A DNA stretch of 64,000 nt. Origin: Adiantum capillus-veneris. Taxonomy: Eukaryota > Streptophyta > Polypodiopsida > Polypodiales > Pteridaceae. Below the pieces are notes generated by a model, which saw only the letters and a list, made by a program, of their open reading frames with translations, was not told the origin of the DNA and searched no databases. Numbering within the stretch: position 1 is the first letter of the stretch; every line of letters starts with the position of its first letter. Position numbers and translations under genes: made by a program. Where the stretch lies: contig CM043971.1 of the NCBI GenBank assembly GCA_014529385.2, positions 83,342,340-83,406,339 of the forward strand. The letters run 5' to 3'. Of this stretch, positions 1-10,473 are shown piece by piece.

Positions 1-552
1 AAAAGAGGATGCATAGTGGGCATAGTAGTAGGAGTTGTGGCCGGAGTGGTGGTAGTTGCGGTGGTGGCTGTGGTGACCCATGCCATTGCAAGCGTAGGAG
101 TGCCTATAGTGGCGGCCATGGCAATGACTAGAATACATTCTCATAAGGGTGGCGGTGGCGTGGACTATAATAAGAAGGAGGGCAAAAAGAAGATAAAATG
201 GGGTCGGAGGAGGAGATATAAGAAGGAGCTAGGGATGTTGAGAATGCAAGAGGGTAAGCTAGATGCTCTGGCAAGAGGGAGCTTTACAGTGAGGAGAATG
301 CTAGATACATTGAGATGCTTGGTGGCAGGGTTGCAAGAGGATGTGGAGAGAGCAAGGAGGCTAGTGCAATTTGGGTGGGCTCATAGAGAGGAGACAGCGT
401 ATGTGCAACAAGTAGCTTGTCATCTCCATAGGAGCCACCTCCACCTTGCTCAACAACTTGATAACCTTGAAGAGCAACTCGTTGTTTGCTTCCTCATCAT
501 CAACAAGGCTCGTGATTGGGTTCTCCAAGAGTTCTCCCCTTCTCCATCTTAA
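1..552 (+). CDS. UPF0496 / At14a-like membrane protein, C-terminal part
   Basis: The frame is open from the first base, so the gene starts upstream; the GTG at 16 is not a real start. About 184 residues are visible. A Val/Ala-rich hydrophobic stretch (roughly residues 5-38) looks like one or two membrane passes. A basic linker follows (KKEGKKKIKWGRRRRYKK), then about 110 residues of amphipathic helix ending in LEEQLVVCFLIINKARDWVL. A Val/Ala-rich membrane segment followed by a helical C-terminus with a 'leading E, then R..VL' end is the pattern I associate with plant UPF0496 (At14a-like, DUF677) proteins, whose biochemical role is unsettled. The stop is TAA at 550-552. Family assignment rests on recall of the domain pattern; the coding nature is well supported. 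Confidence 0.68.
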   Translation, partial: KRGCIVGIVVGVVAGVVVVAVVAVVTHAIASVGVPIVAAMAMTRIHSHKGGGGVDYNKKEGKKKIKWGRRRRYKKELGMLRMQEGKLDALARGSFTVRRMLDTLRCLVAGLQEDVERARRLVQFGWAHREETAYVQQVACHLHRSHLHLAQQLDNLEEQLVVCFLIINKARDWVLQEFSPSPS

Positions 553-1689
553 CTCCATTTATTCTATTATTGGAAAAATCCATTAGAGCTAGCTAGCTCT
601 TATAAGGACAAGATCACATTTTGTATGTTTATTTGCCTCGTGACTAAAGTATGGCATTCTTATAGCTATTTGACACAGAGATTTTTAATAAGACTACAAA
701 GCTTCACTTGTTGGGTCCATAGACTTGGATCAAACAAGACTAAAATTTTCTTTTTACTCGTATCTGCTTAATATGATATTAAGCTACTATACGTTGAAAA
801 AAGCCTTGTGCTTTGTGGAGTGGGACAGTAAATATTTTTGTCAATAGAACACGAAATGATGGTCATGCCATGACTAGTCATTAGAGATTGACATAAGAAT
901 GTGTCCACTTTTATTGCATTGTAAAGAACTGCCAAGAAAAAAAGTTACAATATGAATACTCTATTTTCAACAATTAACACCCATTTAGAGAAACTTGTTA
1001 TTCCATTATCTTTCATCGTGGGGTTTTTTTTTGGTTTTGTTTCGGAGGGGGGGGGGGGGCATGGGGAGCACAAACTATGTAACATAGCACGGGAGCTTAT
1101 TGTACACGTTAATTGTTTCTTATAGATCGAGTTACATACAATAAACATAAATAAGTGGATTTTTATTTGAAATAGTAATTAAATTTTAAATACCTAGGAC
1201 ATACTTTTATTATATAAAAAGTGTTACATAAGAGGGTTTCAAAAACAAAAAATATTTATAGGTAAGGTTTTTTTAAAAAAATACCCTTGAACACATGTGA
1301 TATAGAGAATTTACATATAGTGATCATGGCCCTTCACATTCTCTAATACCTATTGTGACTGAATACGTCCACCTAATTCTTCCACTTGAGCAATTATAGA
1401 TTAATGTTATTATTCTATCTATACCAATACCAATTTGTTTTGACAAAGTATGCATCTTTTAGACTCGATCAATTCTTTGTTAAATCATTTTTTCAAGAGC
1501 CCTTCTTCTAGGGAAGTCCCACAACCCTAAACATACTCCTTCTTTAGGGTAGGGATAAGTAGGGGCACACAAAGCGAGGAATGTCAAGATGTAGCGTGGG
1601 GTGTTAGAGGTTTTAAGCAAGCACATGGAGGGACCAATAACTAGCATGGACGATGAGTTTGTAGTTGGGTAGAGCATGCATATATGTGT
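553..1689. other. Non-coding, AT-rich stretch
   Basis: No convincing reading frame, RNA gene or repeat boundary. It holds a run of G at about 1046-1059 beside T-rich sequence. Short frames here have no family resemblance. Confidence 0.6.
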
Positions 1690-1929
1690 CTCTTAAATAC
1701 ATAGAGCATGCCATTGGAAAGATAGAGGCCATTGGGTCAAATCTAGTTTGCATGGAAAGAGAGATGGATTTAACTCTTGGCGCAACCACCCTTGAAGATT
1801 TTGCATGGAAAGAGAGATAGACTTAAGCCCTGACACAACAAGAAAAGATTTCTGCTCACACCTGTGAAGGTTGGCCTCCTGGACCTCCAAGTACAACACT
1901 GAGTTGTCTTCAAACTCATCATTCAGTAG
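1690..1929 (-). pseudogene. LINE ORF2, downstream part of reverse transcriptase
   Basis: The minus strand reads LLNDEFEDNSVLYLEVQEAN, which lines up with the LINE block that normally contains FADD (here EFEDN), followed by a SGLKS segment equivalent to the SGxKIN motif. Catalytic FADD is therefore altered to FEDN. It continues the frame of the upstream half at 3483 onward. About 60 bp are repeated near 1745-1825 (two copies of a TCTCTCTTTCCATGCAAA core), distorting the end. Confidence 0.72.
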
Positions 1930-2188
1930 TGTTGAGTGGAGGCTATCGGGGATGCCACCTTGGGCAGGCCATGGTGAGAGAGGAGCTCTGTAGAGAATGA
2001 GATCAAGGGAGGAGAGAGATTTGATACAGCAAAGACAAATAACGCTATATTTGATTGTTTCTTGTATTAGTTTATTGAAGCCGTTACATATATAATTGTA
2101 GCCATGAAAATTGGGAATTTAACTGCATGCTTCAAGGGGTAATTCCCATGGGTTAGACGACCAATCACCAGGTCTTGAAACCCCAACA
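1930..2188 (-). repeat. 3' LTR of the small LTR element
   Basis: 259 bp, matching 3218-3482 along its whole length with scattered substitutions and small indels. The pair is clearly diverged, so the insertion is not recent. Confidence 0.88.
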
Positions 2189-3203
2189 ACCCCAAGCCAT
2201 TCACTATGGATTGGATACAAACCATGGTAGAGTCCAATCACCTGAAACCATGAGTAGAAGTCCCCCCCTTGACAATAACATAGGTGTGTGTATGCACTTC
2301 CCTCAAGCAACTATCAGTGTGAGAAAAACTAGAACTCGACCAAACAAAAAAGGGTGGTCTTACCACTTTTGTTTGTGGCAGTGTCTATAACCTTGTACAA
2401 AATTTTGACTGCATGGCAATAACTGACAACAGATAATGTAAAAGGAGGCTTTGACTGGAAAGTATATGACAAAACAAAACTATGACACTAAACTAGTAAG
2501 AAAATTTGTGAAAACTTGTACTGCAATCGCAAAGAAGATCTTCATGTGTAGCATTTGTTGATATGCCGAGTGCTTGAAGCGAATATCCATGCATGACGGC
2601 GAATGCTTCATATAAAACAACGTGTCTCCAAAATCTCCACTTCTTCATGTGCCACACAAAGAACCCATATGTAAACCAATAAATGTTTGGAAGAACCAAC
2701 ATTAAACTTGCAAACAAGAGAGGTCTTTGGTAGCTTTTTGAGATGCCCATTGGGGCTTGATAAAGTATGTCGCTATTGCTACTAGTTCCAAGATTAGTGT
2801 TGGTACCATCCTCATCATAGTTCTAAAATGCTAGTAAAAATTTCTTATGGAGTTTCCTTGCCGTCAGATGGCGTTTCAAGATGCTCGGTGCTCTTTCTTC
2901 ACTTGCTATCAATAGGCCCTACGTCAACACTTTGTGCCCTTTGCAGTAGAGGCAACATTTTAGAACGCTTACTATTGATGTGATTGTCCAACTACACCCA
3001 GCTGACCTTGATACCACCACAAAACAACAACATATTGAGAAGTGCACTGCCAAGGAGCACCAACGTTTTGATATGCAGCTTGGTTCAATAGTGCTGCCTG
3101 GATCACTTTTTCAAGCTTGCAACTGCAGCATCTTGAGATGCTGCAAGTGCCCTGCCTTGCCAGCTCCAAGAGCTCTTCTAGCCCACCTAGCACTTTCTTG
3201 GGA

Positions 3204-3215
3204 GCTCTGATACCA
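3204..3215 (-). other. Primer binding site, tRNA-iMet type
   Basis: Minus strand TGGTATCAGAGC directly follows the 5' LTR after a 2-base spacer. This is the usual initiator-methionine tRNA primer site of plant Ty1/copia and some Ty3/gypsy elements. Confidence 0.85.
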
Positions 3216-3217
3216 TC

Positions 3218-3482
3218 TGTTGAGTGGAGGCTATGGGGGATGCCACCTTGGGCAAGCCATGGAGAGAGAGGAGGTCTGCAGAGAACAAGAGCGAGAGAGG
3301 AGAGATATTTGATACAACAAAGACAAATAACTCTATATTTGATTGTATTAGTATATTGAAGCTGTTACATATATAATTGTAGCAATGCAAACTTACCCAT
3401 GCAAACTGGGAATTTAACTGCATGCTTTAGGGGTAATTCCCATGGGCTAGATGACTAATCACCAGGGCTTGAAACCCCAATA
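3218..3482 (-). repeat. 5' LTR of the small LTR element
   Basis: 265 bp. In minus orientation it ends in CA two bases before the primer site. It carries a short insertion relative to the left copy around 3385-3400. Confidence 0.88.
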
Positions 3483-5320
3483 AGTAGCTCTTCTCCCTGA
3501 ATAGGGAGCTTGAAGCCACGAAGACCAACGTGCTATGAAACCAAAAACCTGCTCATTGCCTCATCATAGGACAAAAAGAGGAAGGGGGCGGGAGGGAAAC
3601 CCTGGCTGACCAAAGGTGTGAGCATGAAATGATCTCCTCTACCACCTACCAAAAGTACCTGATTGTGTGACCATCTGTAAAGAACTGACACACATCTGAT
3701 CCATGCATCTGAGAAGCCCATCCTCTGTAAAGTGCCCTCCAAAAAGTCCCAGTCAACTCTATTGTAGGACTTCTCAAAATCAAGAAGAGGTATCACCAGA
3801 TACTCACCACGGAGGCACGCAAGGACAGAGGCCTCCCAAAAAGTGAATATGTTGTCAAGGATACTATGCTCCTTGACAAAATGTGTATGTGTCCCATGTA
3901 TGATGCTCTCTAGAAGTGACTGAATCCTAAAACTCAGAGCCTTGGTAAGAATTTTTTAGGCTGAGTTGAGGATGGTGATGGGCCACCACTGTCGAATCTC
4001 ATCCAAGGAGCCACCCTCCTTGGGAATGAGGTAAATCAGACCCTCATTCATGATGTCAGGCATCTCTCCTATGTGTAGAATGTAATGAAAAGTGCTGCAA
4101 AGATCTGAGCCAGGCACGTCCCAGTACTCGAAGAAAAAACTAGGAGTCAAACCATCCTCGCCTAAACAGCTACCATGGGGAAGTGCTCTGAGGGCCGCAT
4201 GGAGATCCTCTAACTAAAGGGACAGCTCAAGACTCTGGTGCATCTCCTCTATTCACAAGACAAGGCATTTGTGCCCACACCTGTGCTTTGCATGCATCTT
4301 GATGCTCTGATTGAGGCTTTATTGCCAATCGGTGGAAACTCCACGCATGTTCTCTGGCTTTGAAGCAACTGACCCGACACGCCTCCTCAACTGGCTGACC
4401 CTGGCATGCGTATGTTGAGGCCCCACTGTCTCAAAGAAATCCCCTATCACTTTGTCACCCACCTAGGTCCACTAAGATGCATGTCAATGAAAAGAAAACT
4501 CCTGGCAAGCCTGCACAACTGCTGCTCCAACCAAGGATTGTATGGATGCTGCTCCTGCATCCTCTACAAGGATGCAACGGCCCGTCGGAGACACTGCTCC
4601 TCCTCTCTCATTGCAGCTAGGCGGTGGGCAGTAGACTCGTAGAGAAATAGCCGACTAAGTTGAGCAAGTCTAGAGGTCACTCTGTCAGCAAGAGATTCCT
4701 ACAAGTCTAAACCCTCTGTCAAAAGAGCCACCACTTGCTCTCTGAGCACAACGTCCAGCAAGACCCTCTCAAGGATGTGAAGTATCGTGCTCCCCCTCCT
4801 TTGTCTATCTGCAACTGTGAAGTCCGCTGTGTGGTGTGAGAACTTGGTAGCCTGAGTCTGGAGCCAGTCAAGAACTGTGTGCTGGGTCCACTCTACATGA
4901 TCCCTATTGCATAACAGGAAGGAGAAACCCACCTCTATGTCCAAATCCTCACTGCCTCTAGCTGCAAGAAAGAGGAAATGGACTCAAAAGCAAGCCTCCT
5001 CCATGTCAGGGGAAGAGTCGCCCAAAAACTGTGTGAAACTGTAGTTGAAAAATTCCCAACGTCTGCAAATGTCAAAGCTAGTCAAACCTCTAGGGACTGT
5101 TGCAAAATGATAAGTCTGCACCAAAAAATACGGCCTCAAGTGGGGTTGTACCTCTTGAGCCACACGGATCATAGCAAAAGCATTACCAAGAGATCGCCTC
5201 GCGGTAGACATGTGTCCAGGTCCCTGCCTCTGAGGAGGAGTGGTGGAGGGGGATTTTTTTTGCGAGCTTTCAGTTTCGAGCTTTTACAATTGGAACTGTT
5301 TTTTGGAGCTTTTGAACCCT
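3483..5320 (-). pseudogene. LINE ORF2, upstream part of reverse transcriptase
   Basis: At 4150-3956 the minus strand reads SFFFEYWDVPGSDL, then INEGLIYLIPKEGG-type sequence (here NEGLIYLIPKEGG) and IRQWWPITILN, the RT entry motif of plant L1 elements. At 3796-3533 it reads LLDFEKSYNRVDWDFLEGTL, RMGFSDAWIRCV, and a diverged 'VSQGFPPAPFLFL' matching the SVRQGCPLAPFLF palm block. Upstream minus-strand frames at 5211-4984 and 4944-4699 look like the poorly conserved linker between endonuclease and RT. The copy has multiple stops and frameshifts. Ends are approximate; the left limit is the AGTAG repeat of the inserted element. Confidence 0.78.
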
Positions 5321-7265
5321 AGTTTTACACTAATGATGTCTTTAAGTATCATTGTGTAGCAAAAAAACTCAAAACCTCAAAATAAAATCCTTCAACTACC
5401 AGACACTATGTGGAAGCACAACAATGCTTATGCCAAATGAAACTTTACAAAAAGCACCATTTGTATGTGTTTTCGAGCTTGTACATAAAACAAGATTCCG
5501 AAAAAGTTTCCAGAGTCTCCTTTGTATGGAGACCTCTTCTTTAAAAAAATTGTATACCCTTTCTTGGGCTCCCACATGGGATTTCCTTCACATAAACTCT
5601 TATTTCCACGACTTAAATGATTTTGTTATCTCACAAAAATCCACACACAAGCCAATGGTGTAAGCATAATACAACTACATAGGAAAGCACAATCAAAGTC
5701 ATCTCCACATCATATGGCCATCGTGTACCAAACAAACACAAAAGAGACATCCACATGAAATGTATGGAGCACACCAAAATTCCATGTCACTTTCATATGG
5801 CTACCATGTACATCAAAACATCAAGATGTGTACTATTAGAATAATGTTTCCCCAATCAAGTGTGCATCCGCAATCAACATTTAATAGGTCCACATGCAAT
5901 GTTGGCCAAACATCTTTCATAAAGCACATCATCTACCTCTAGACACATGCAATGCCTCATATCTTCCACAGAAGCTCGGCCCAAACCACCACACCCCACA
6001 AACAAGTCCAAAACATAGTCCTGAGGCTCAGTAAATGTTGCTAGCAACCACCTAACCGTATGAAAAGTAAATTAGAAACATAATGCAAACACATATATAC
6101 CATAACATTCACTAGTATCATAACTTAGACTAATCTTACCAAAAGAACAAAGATGACCGCTCTGCCCTGCCTCTAAGAATGACACCATCAATCTCAATGG
6201 GGAAGACTACATCAACTATCATATACAGCTACAATGTGCTGGAAACAATCTTTCGGCAATTTTCTCCCCTACCTCTCTATCATAGTGTGGCACAGGATGG
6301 CCAATACGATACCAAAGAGACATGGTAAGATCAAGTACCTGCATGCGTAAATAATTCAAAGAATGAATGTCATAGCTATAATTTTTTTAGTCAGGACATA
6401 CAACTATGAAACTAAGTTTGTTATCTCACCGCCTCTCTAGTGAGTGGATGCCAATATGCTTTCTTCTTACACATGAGGGTCCATGTATGTAACAACACGT
6501 CCTACCCTAGTAGCATTTGCAATAAAATCTCCAATATGCTCGGCCATGCACATGGTGATTAGAAACCCCTCATCTGCCAAAACACTCACGAGCCACATCC
6601 ATGCACTCTCTGTCACTAGAGCGCCTAGAAAATGTGTTCCACTTGGGAACACTCATGCCTCTACAAAAGTGAATGATGTTATATAAGCATACAACCATAG
6701 TTAGCTATAGGTATTACGCCAAAGAAAATTTACATACCCAACGGAATTGGTCCTAGACCATCCACAAGTAAACTTGTAGGAAAATCCGCAAAGATAAGCC
6801 TAGCCACCTCATGACAAGGCACACTATCTTTGCTATATAAATTGGTATTTTGTGCCGCAAAAAATTTGTTGGTGCTACAAGAAAATTAAACATGAATCAT
6901 GATCGAAATCATAGAACAATGCAAGAAGAAAATGCAAATAAGTAAGCATTATGGAAATCCACCTATCAAGGGCAAACTTATCAATTTGTGATATATCCAC
7001 AAGCAAAACATCTACAGCGGTTTGGTAATGGAACCCTACAAGAATTATCCAAATTAGCTTTGAATTAGGAAATATGAAAGACATATTTGCTACAAGAATT
7101 ATCCAATTAGCGTTGAATTAGGAAATATGAAAGACATATTTGCTAACAATTTTATTAAACTTACCAACAGATCATGTGATCATCCTTCTCTCTCAAGCCT
7201 CTCGGCCAAGTGAGGACTCTATAACAAATGAACTAGTGTGCGCCAATGACGATGTAGTGGGCACA
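5321..7265. other. Mostly non-coding; possible minus-strand exon traces
   Basis: No gene could be named. A copy of a dispersed 75-bp motif lies at about 5516-5592. On the minus strand a short open stretch (about 6810-6737) ends in a good donor (GG/GTATGT). An acceptor (TTTTGTAG) near 6664 would keep the frame open for about 30 residues. These could be exons of a gene carried by the CACTA element or of a broken host gene. Evidence is too thin to choose. I did not find a CACTA terminal repeat here. Confidence 0.35.
7036..7142. repeat. 54-bp tandem duplication
   Basis: 7036-7089 and 7090-7142 are near-identical direct copies, each starting CTACAAGAATTATCC and ending GACATATTTG. They differ by one missing A and one substitution. 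Confidence 0.9.
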
Positions 7266-8674
7266 TTAGAAGAGGGTGTCATATGATGGGGTAAACTGGT
7301 TGCCAAAGAGGACATGCCGAGCTCCGTAGATGGCACAATGGGTCCACATTAGAATACCTCTGATCAAAGCATTCCGTCGTCCTGTGTGTCGGCTCATATC
7401 CACCACCTCTATGCCAATCCACGATTGTTGTAGCTCTTCCAATAGTGGACGAAGATACACATCCATATTCCCCACTTTATATCGCCCTGGCACAATCAAG
7501 CTTAGCCATAGGTGCCCCTTCTTCGTAGTCAACCACGGGGGAATGTTGTAGTTGACGAGGACAACGGGCCATACACTGTAAGATGTTGATCTTTGACCAA
7601 ATGGATTTACGCCATCCATAGCCAGGCCTAAGCGCAAATTTCGAGCTTCCCTGGCAAAATCCGACCATGTTCCATCTATATGTTTCCAGGCTGCGCAATC
7701 TGCAGGAATTCGTAGCACACCATCCGAAGATTTATTCTCCTCATGCCATGATGCTAGGGCGGCCATGGACTTACATTCGAAGAAATGCTTGATGCGAGGA
7801 AGCAAAGGAAAATGTCGCAAAACCTTTTGTGGAATTTTTGTCCCGTGGAGATCTACTCGATATCTTTCGGAATCACATTTCGGACACTTCTCCATGTCTG
7901 TGTATTCCCCTCTGAAAAGAATGCAGTCATTAGGACAAGCGTGGATAGAATTGTAATCCATCCCCAAGTTTCACAAATCTTTCTTGCTTCATCTCGGGAA
8001 TCTGGCATCACATTGTCAGCTGGTAGTATGTGCTCTTTCAGCAATCTACACAACATAAAAATATGATACAGCCGTGTAAAAATCTATCAGATCATTATAC
8101 ATTTAGAGTTCTATTAAAGTAAACTAATTGTAATAGATCACCTGAAAAGCGCTGTGACGCTAGTGTCACTCCATCCAAACTTTGCCTGCATGTTGAGAAG
8201 AACCAGGAGTGCTTTCAATCTAGACATACGTGCTCCATTATACAATGACGTATCGGCTTCACTTTTCATATCATCATAGATAAGCCTTTCTGAATCCATG
8301 ATCGTCTCGATCATTTCATCAATCTCGGGCTCAGACATTGCCTCGTTGGGAATGTGCTCTGCATGATCATCCCCCGAGCTGTCAGAGGCTACATCTTGTG
8401 GCCTCACATATGCTGCTTGACCAAAGCGCCTGCGAACACGTCTATTGGGTTGCAAGATTGCTGCTTGTTGGCCAGCGTCAGAGTCCGACGAGTTATAATT
8501 GGCAACAACTCGATCTATAATAGATGGATCGAACTCGCCAAATTTGCGAACGTGCTGCAAAGAAACACGTCTTGTCCGTCGCACAGCATGCTTGCATTGA
8601 TTACAAGGACATAAGACCCTCGTTGAGAGATAGGTGTTTCGATTGGACGGTCCCACATCCTCGTCGCTACTCAT
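7266..8674 (-). pseudogene. CACTA transposase (tnp2 family), truncated and frameshifted
   Basis: ATG at 8674. The N-terminus has the transposase-associated pattern (RVLCPCNQCKHAV, then FDPSI) and an acidic middle. A 96-bp intron at 8141-8046 (GTGATC...TTGTGTAG) joins LFR to LLKEHILPADN in frame. A single missing base near 7970 breaks ICET from LGMDYNSIHACPNDC. Frame then continues through CPNDCILFRGEY, CPKC, LRHFPLLPRIKHFF, GVNPFG, and MDVYLRPLLEELQQSW, all tnp2 (PF02992) landmarks. It stops at 7266 in LMWTHCAIYG, far short of a full transposase. Catalytic function is lost; the enzyme would cut and paste CACTA elements in the nucleus. Identity is confident, and the intron is inferred from splice signals plus frame. 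Confidence 0.88.
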
Positions 8675-8736
8675 AATGAGGATAAAAAACTTATAACTTG
8701 GACAACAAATTTAATATTCTATTGGCATTCTTCGTC

Positions 8737-8739
<3 letters not shown>

Positions 8740-8827
<88 letters not shown>
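8740..8827. repeat. (CT)n microsatellite
   Basis: Uninterrupted CT repeat of about 88 bp just upstream of the transposase start codon in the CACTA leader. Confidence 0.97.
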
Positions 8828-8830
<3 letters not shown>

Positions 8831-9120
8831 ATCTCACATTCTCTAGTCATGTCCAATCCCCGCACACCTCGGTCTAGAGGTGCACGGAGATCAGAACCAC
8901 CGGGTTATAATCTCGTCTTTATTGGTCAATACCTATATTTGTGGGTACAAGAAATCTACACACCCACGTCTACATGATACTGCATGTAGTGGACAAAATC
9001 CCTTTGCCTCTTCTCTAGCTGTAGCACTTCACTTCATCTTAACATCTTTTCACAGTAGATCTTTTCACTGTTCGTCTAACTCTAAACCCTAAACCGTAAG
9101 TAATTCTTGCGTGGACTCGA

Positions 9121-9505
9121 TCTAACGTAAATAAGCGTAAATCTAAATAAACGTAAATCTAACTAAAAATAAAGCTAAATCTAATTTAACGTAAGTCTAA
9201 TGACTAGAGGTTGTCTAGATGGTCATTGTGTCGGGGATGTAGTGACTCTTGCCGCCCTGAAGATCCACCTTCTTCCCTATCTTCTGAAGACATTTCACCA
9301 GTACTTTTGGATCGACGGAGCCCACCATGAGTGAAGACAGCAATACCCTATATTCCATTGAGGGCTTTCTTCACCCGCTTCATGCAGGCATCGCAGTCTA
9401 TGGAGACCTAAATCTAATCTAATATAACGTAAATCTAAATCTAGCTTAAATAAACGTAAATCTAGTTAAAAATAAACATAAATCTAATTTAATGTAAGTC
9501 TACAT
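9121..9505. repeat. Diverged repeats of a TAAACGTAAATCTAA core
   Basis: Two clusters (about 9121-9205 and 9415-9505) share the order CGTAAATCTA, AAAAATAAA, AAATCTAATTTAA, GTAAGTCTA, about 306 bp apart. They are non-coding and lie within the CACTA leader. Confidence 0.7.
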
Positions 9506-9781
9506 ATAACCTAATCTTTAACGTCTTTTAAAATAGTTTCCTACGACGTTATAACTCTCTTCTTCTTGTGTGTGTACGCGTGTGTGGATGTGTGTGCCAA
9601 TAAAAAGAGATAAACGGTATAACCTTTCTATCACCCATGCCAAGTATGATAGATTGATTATGCCATTTCTCTCTTGAATAATAGGTCTTCAGTTCAACTC
9701 CTCGTCTGTTAGATCTTTAGGTCTTTTAATTTTAATTAGTTTCCTACAACGTTAAATTAGTTTCTCTCTCTTTCTCTTTCA

Positions 9782-9989
9782 ATGTGTGTGCGTTTTTTTG
9801 GATCGTATGCATGTTTTCTCTCTCTTTTCCTCTCTCAATGTGTGCGTTTTTTGTTTATGCATGTTCTCTCTCTCTTTTCCTCTCTCAATGCGTGCGTTTT
9901 TTGTTTATGCATGCTCTCTCTCTCTTTTTCTCTCTCAATGTGTGTGCATTCTTTGTTTATGTATGTGTGTGTGCGTTTTTGTTTTTGTT

Positions 9990-10055
<66 letters not shown>

Positions 10056-10060
10056 AAACA
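9782..10060. repeat. About 50-bp minisatellite followed by (CT)n
   Basis: Four units of about 50 bp at 9782-9975, each with an AATGTGTGCGTTTTTTGTTT-like start and a CT-rich end. A pure CT tract follows at about 9992-10052. Long open frames on both strands here are repeat artefacts. Further GT and GA tracts continue to about 10240. Confidence 0.9.
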
Positions 10061-10321
10061 CTGTGTGTGTGTGTATGTGTGTGTGTGAGAGAGAAAGAGA
10101 GGGAGAGAGAAAGAGGGGAAGGGAACATGAGAATGAGGAGAGGGAAGGAGCATACCTGGCTCTCCTTCCTCTCCTCGTGTGTGTGTGTGTGTGTGTGTGG
10201 AGAAGAAAAAGAGAGAGAAAGAGAGAGAGTGAGGGAGAGCGTTACCTGCTCTTTGCTTGAGGGCGTCGAAAAACTCAAATCTGAGATCTGAGTTTTTGGG
10301 CGCGCTCGGTTATTTTTTTTA

Positions 10322-10452
10322 CCCCAGCCGGCGTCGCTATGAGCGTCGCTATAAGCATCGCTATGAGCGTCGCAAATTTACAAATAAATTTGCGACGCTC
10401 ATAGCGACGCCAGGAAAATTTTTTTTGAGCGTCGCTGTGTGAGCGTCGCTAA
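10322..10452. repeat. CACTA subterminal repeat block with near-perfect palindrome
   Basis: About nine copies of GCGTCGC in both orientations. The centre (10352-10407) is a hairpin of 26-bp arms around a CAAA loop, with one mismatch (GCATCGC against GCGTCGC). Subterminal repeats of this kind are the transposase-binding region in CACTA elements; binding here is inferred. Confidence 0.88.
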
Positions 10453-10460
10453 TATGAAGA

Positions 10461-10473
10461 ACCTCTTGTAGTG
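10461..10473 (-). repeat. CACTA terminal inverted repeat (one end)
   Basis: Minus strand CACTACAAGAGGT, the conserved end of CACTA elements. It abuts coding-like sequence of the gene at 10474-13471. Confidence 0.88.

Larger units (their letters stand above)
1930..3482 (-). mobile_element. Complete non-autonomous LTR retrotransposon (TRIM-like, about 1.55 kb)
   Basis: Two direct LTRs (1930-2188 and 3218-3482) begin TGTTGAG and end CCAACA or CCAATA in plus orientation. They flank about 1.03 kb with no retroviral gene. A primer site matching initiator tRNA-Met (TGGTATCAGAGC, minus strand) lies 2 bp inside the right LTR, so the element runs on the minus strand. A G-rich tract (GGCTTGGGGT) precedes the left LTR in that orientation. 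The 5-bp target duplication AGTAG is perfect at 1925-1929 and 3483-3487. The tRNA-Met primer is typical of Ty1/copia relatives, so it is probably mobilised by one. Confidence 0.88.
1690..5320 (-). mobile_element. Degenerate LINE (L1-type non-LTR retrotransposon), interrupted
   Basis: Minus-strand remnants of LINE ORF2 lie on both sides of a younger LTR element (1930-3482). Reading 5' to 3' on the minus strand: a diverged pre-RT region (about 5320-4250), RT blocks (about 4150-3483), then the FADD-region block (1929-1690). Removing the inserted element and one AGTAG copy gives a continuous frame across the junction. Many stops and shifts show the copy is dead. No endonuclease domain or poly-A tail could be recognised. 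Confidence 0.75.
7266..10473 (-). mobile_element. CACTA (En/Spm) DNA transposon, 5' end and transposase
   Basis: The minus strand starts at 10473 with CACTACAAGAGG, the canonical CACTA terminal sequence. A dense block of GCGTCGC subterminal repeats follows, then a microsatellite-rich leader, then a tnp2-type transposase (8674-7266). Order and orientation agree. The opposite terminal repeat was not found, so the left boundary given is only the end of recognisable transposase. The 3 bp next to the end, GGA at 10474-10476, would be the expected target duplication. Confidence 0.85.

Noticed and set aside
945-1899. Several minus-strand frames of 65-68 codons
   Set aside because: No motif except the LINE block after 1690; the others are chance openings.
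6460-6690. Minus-strand frame with a TM-like segment as a CACTA-borne gene
   Set aside because: Only about 60 codons, no homology recalled, and the CACTA left end is not located.
9782-10291. Long overlapping frames on both strands (up to 169 codons)
   Set aside because: They are translations of CT, GT and GA repeats with no stops by composition.
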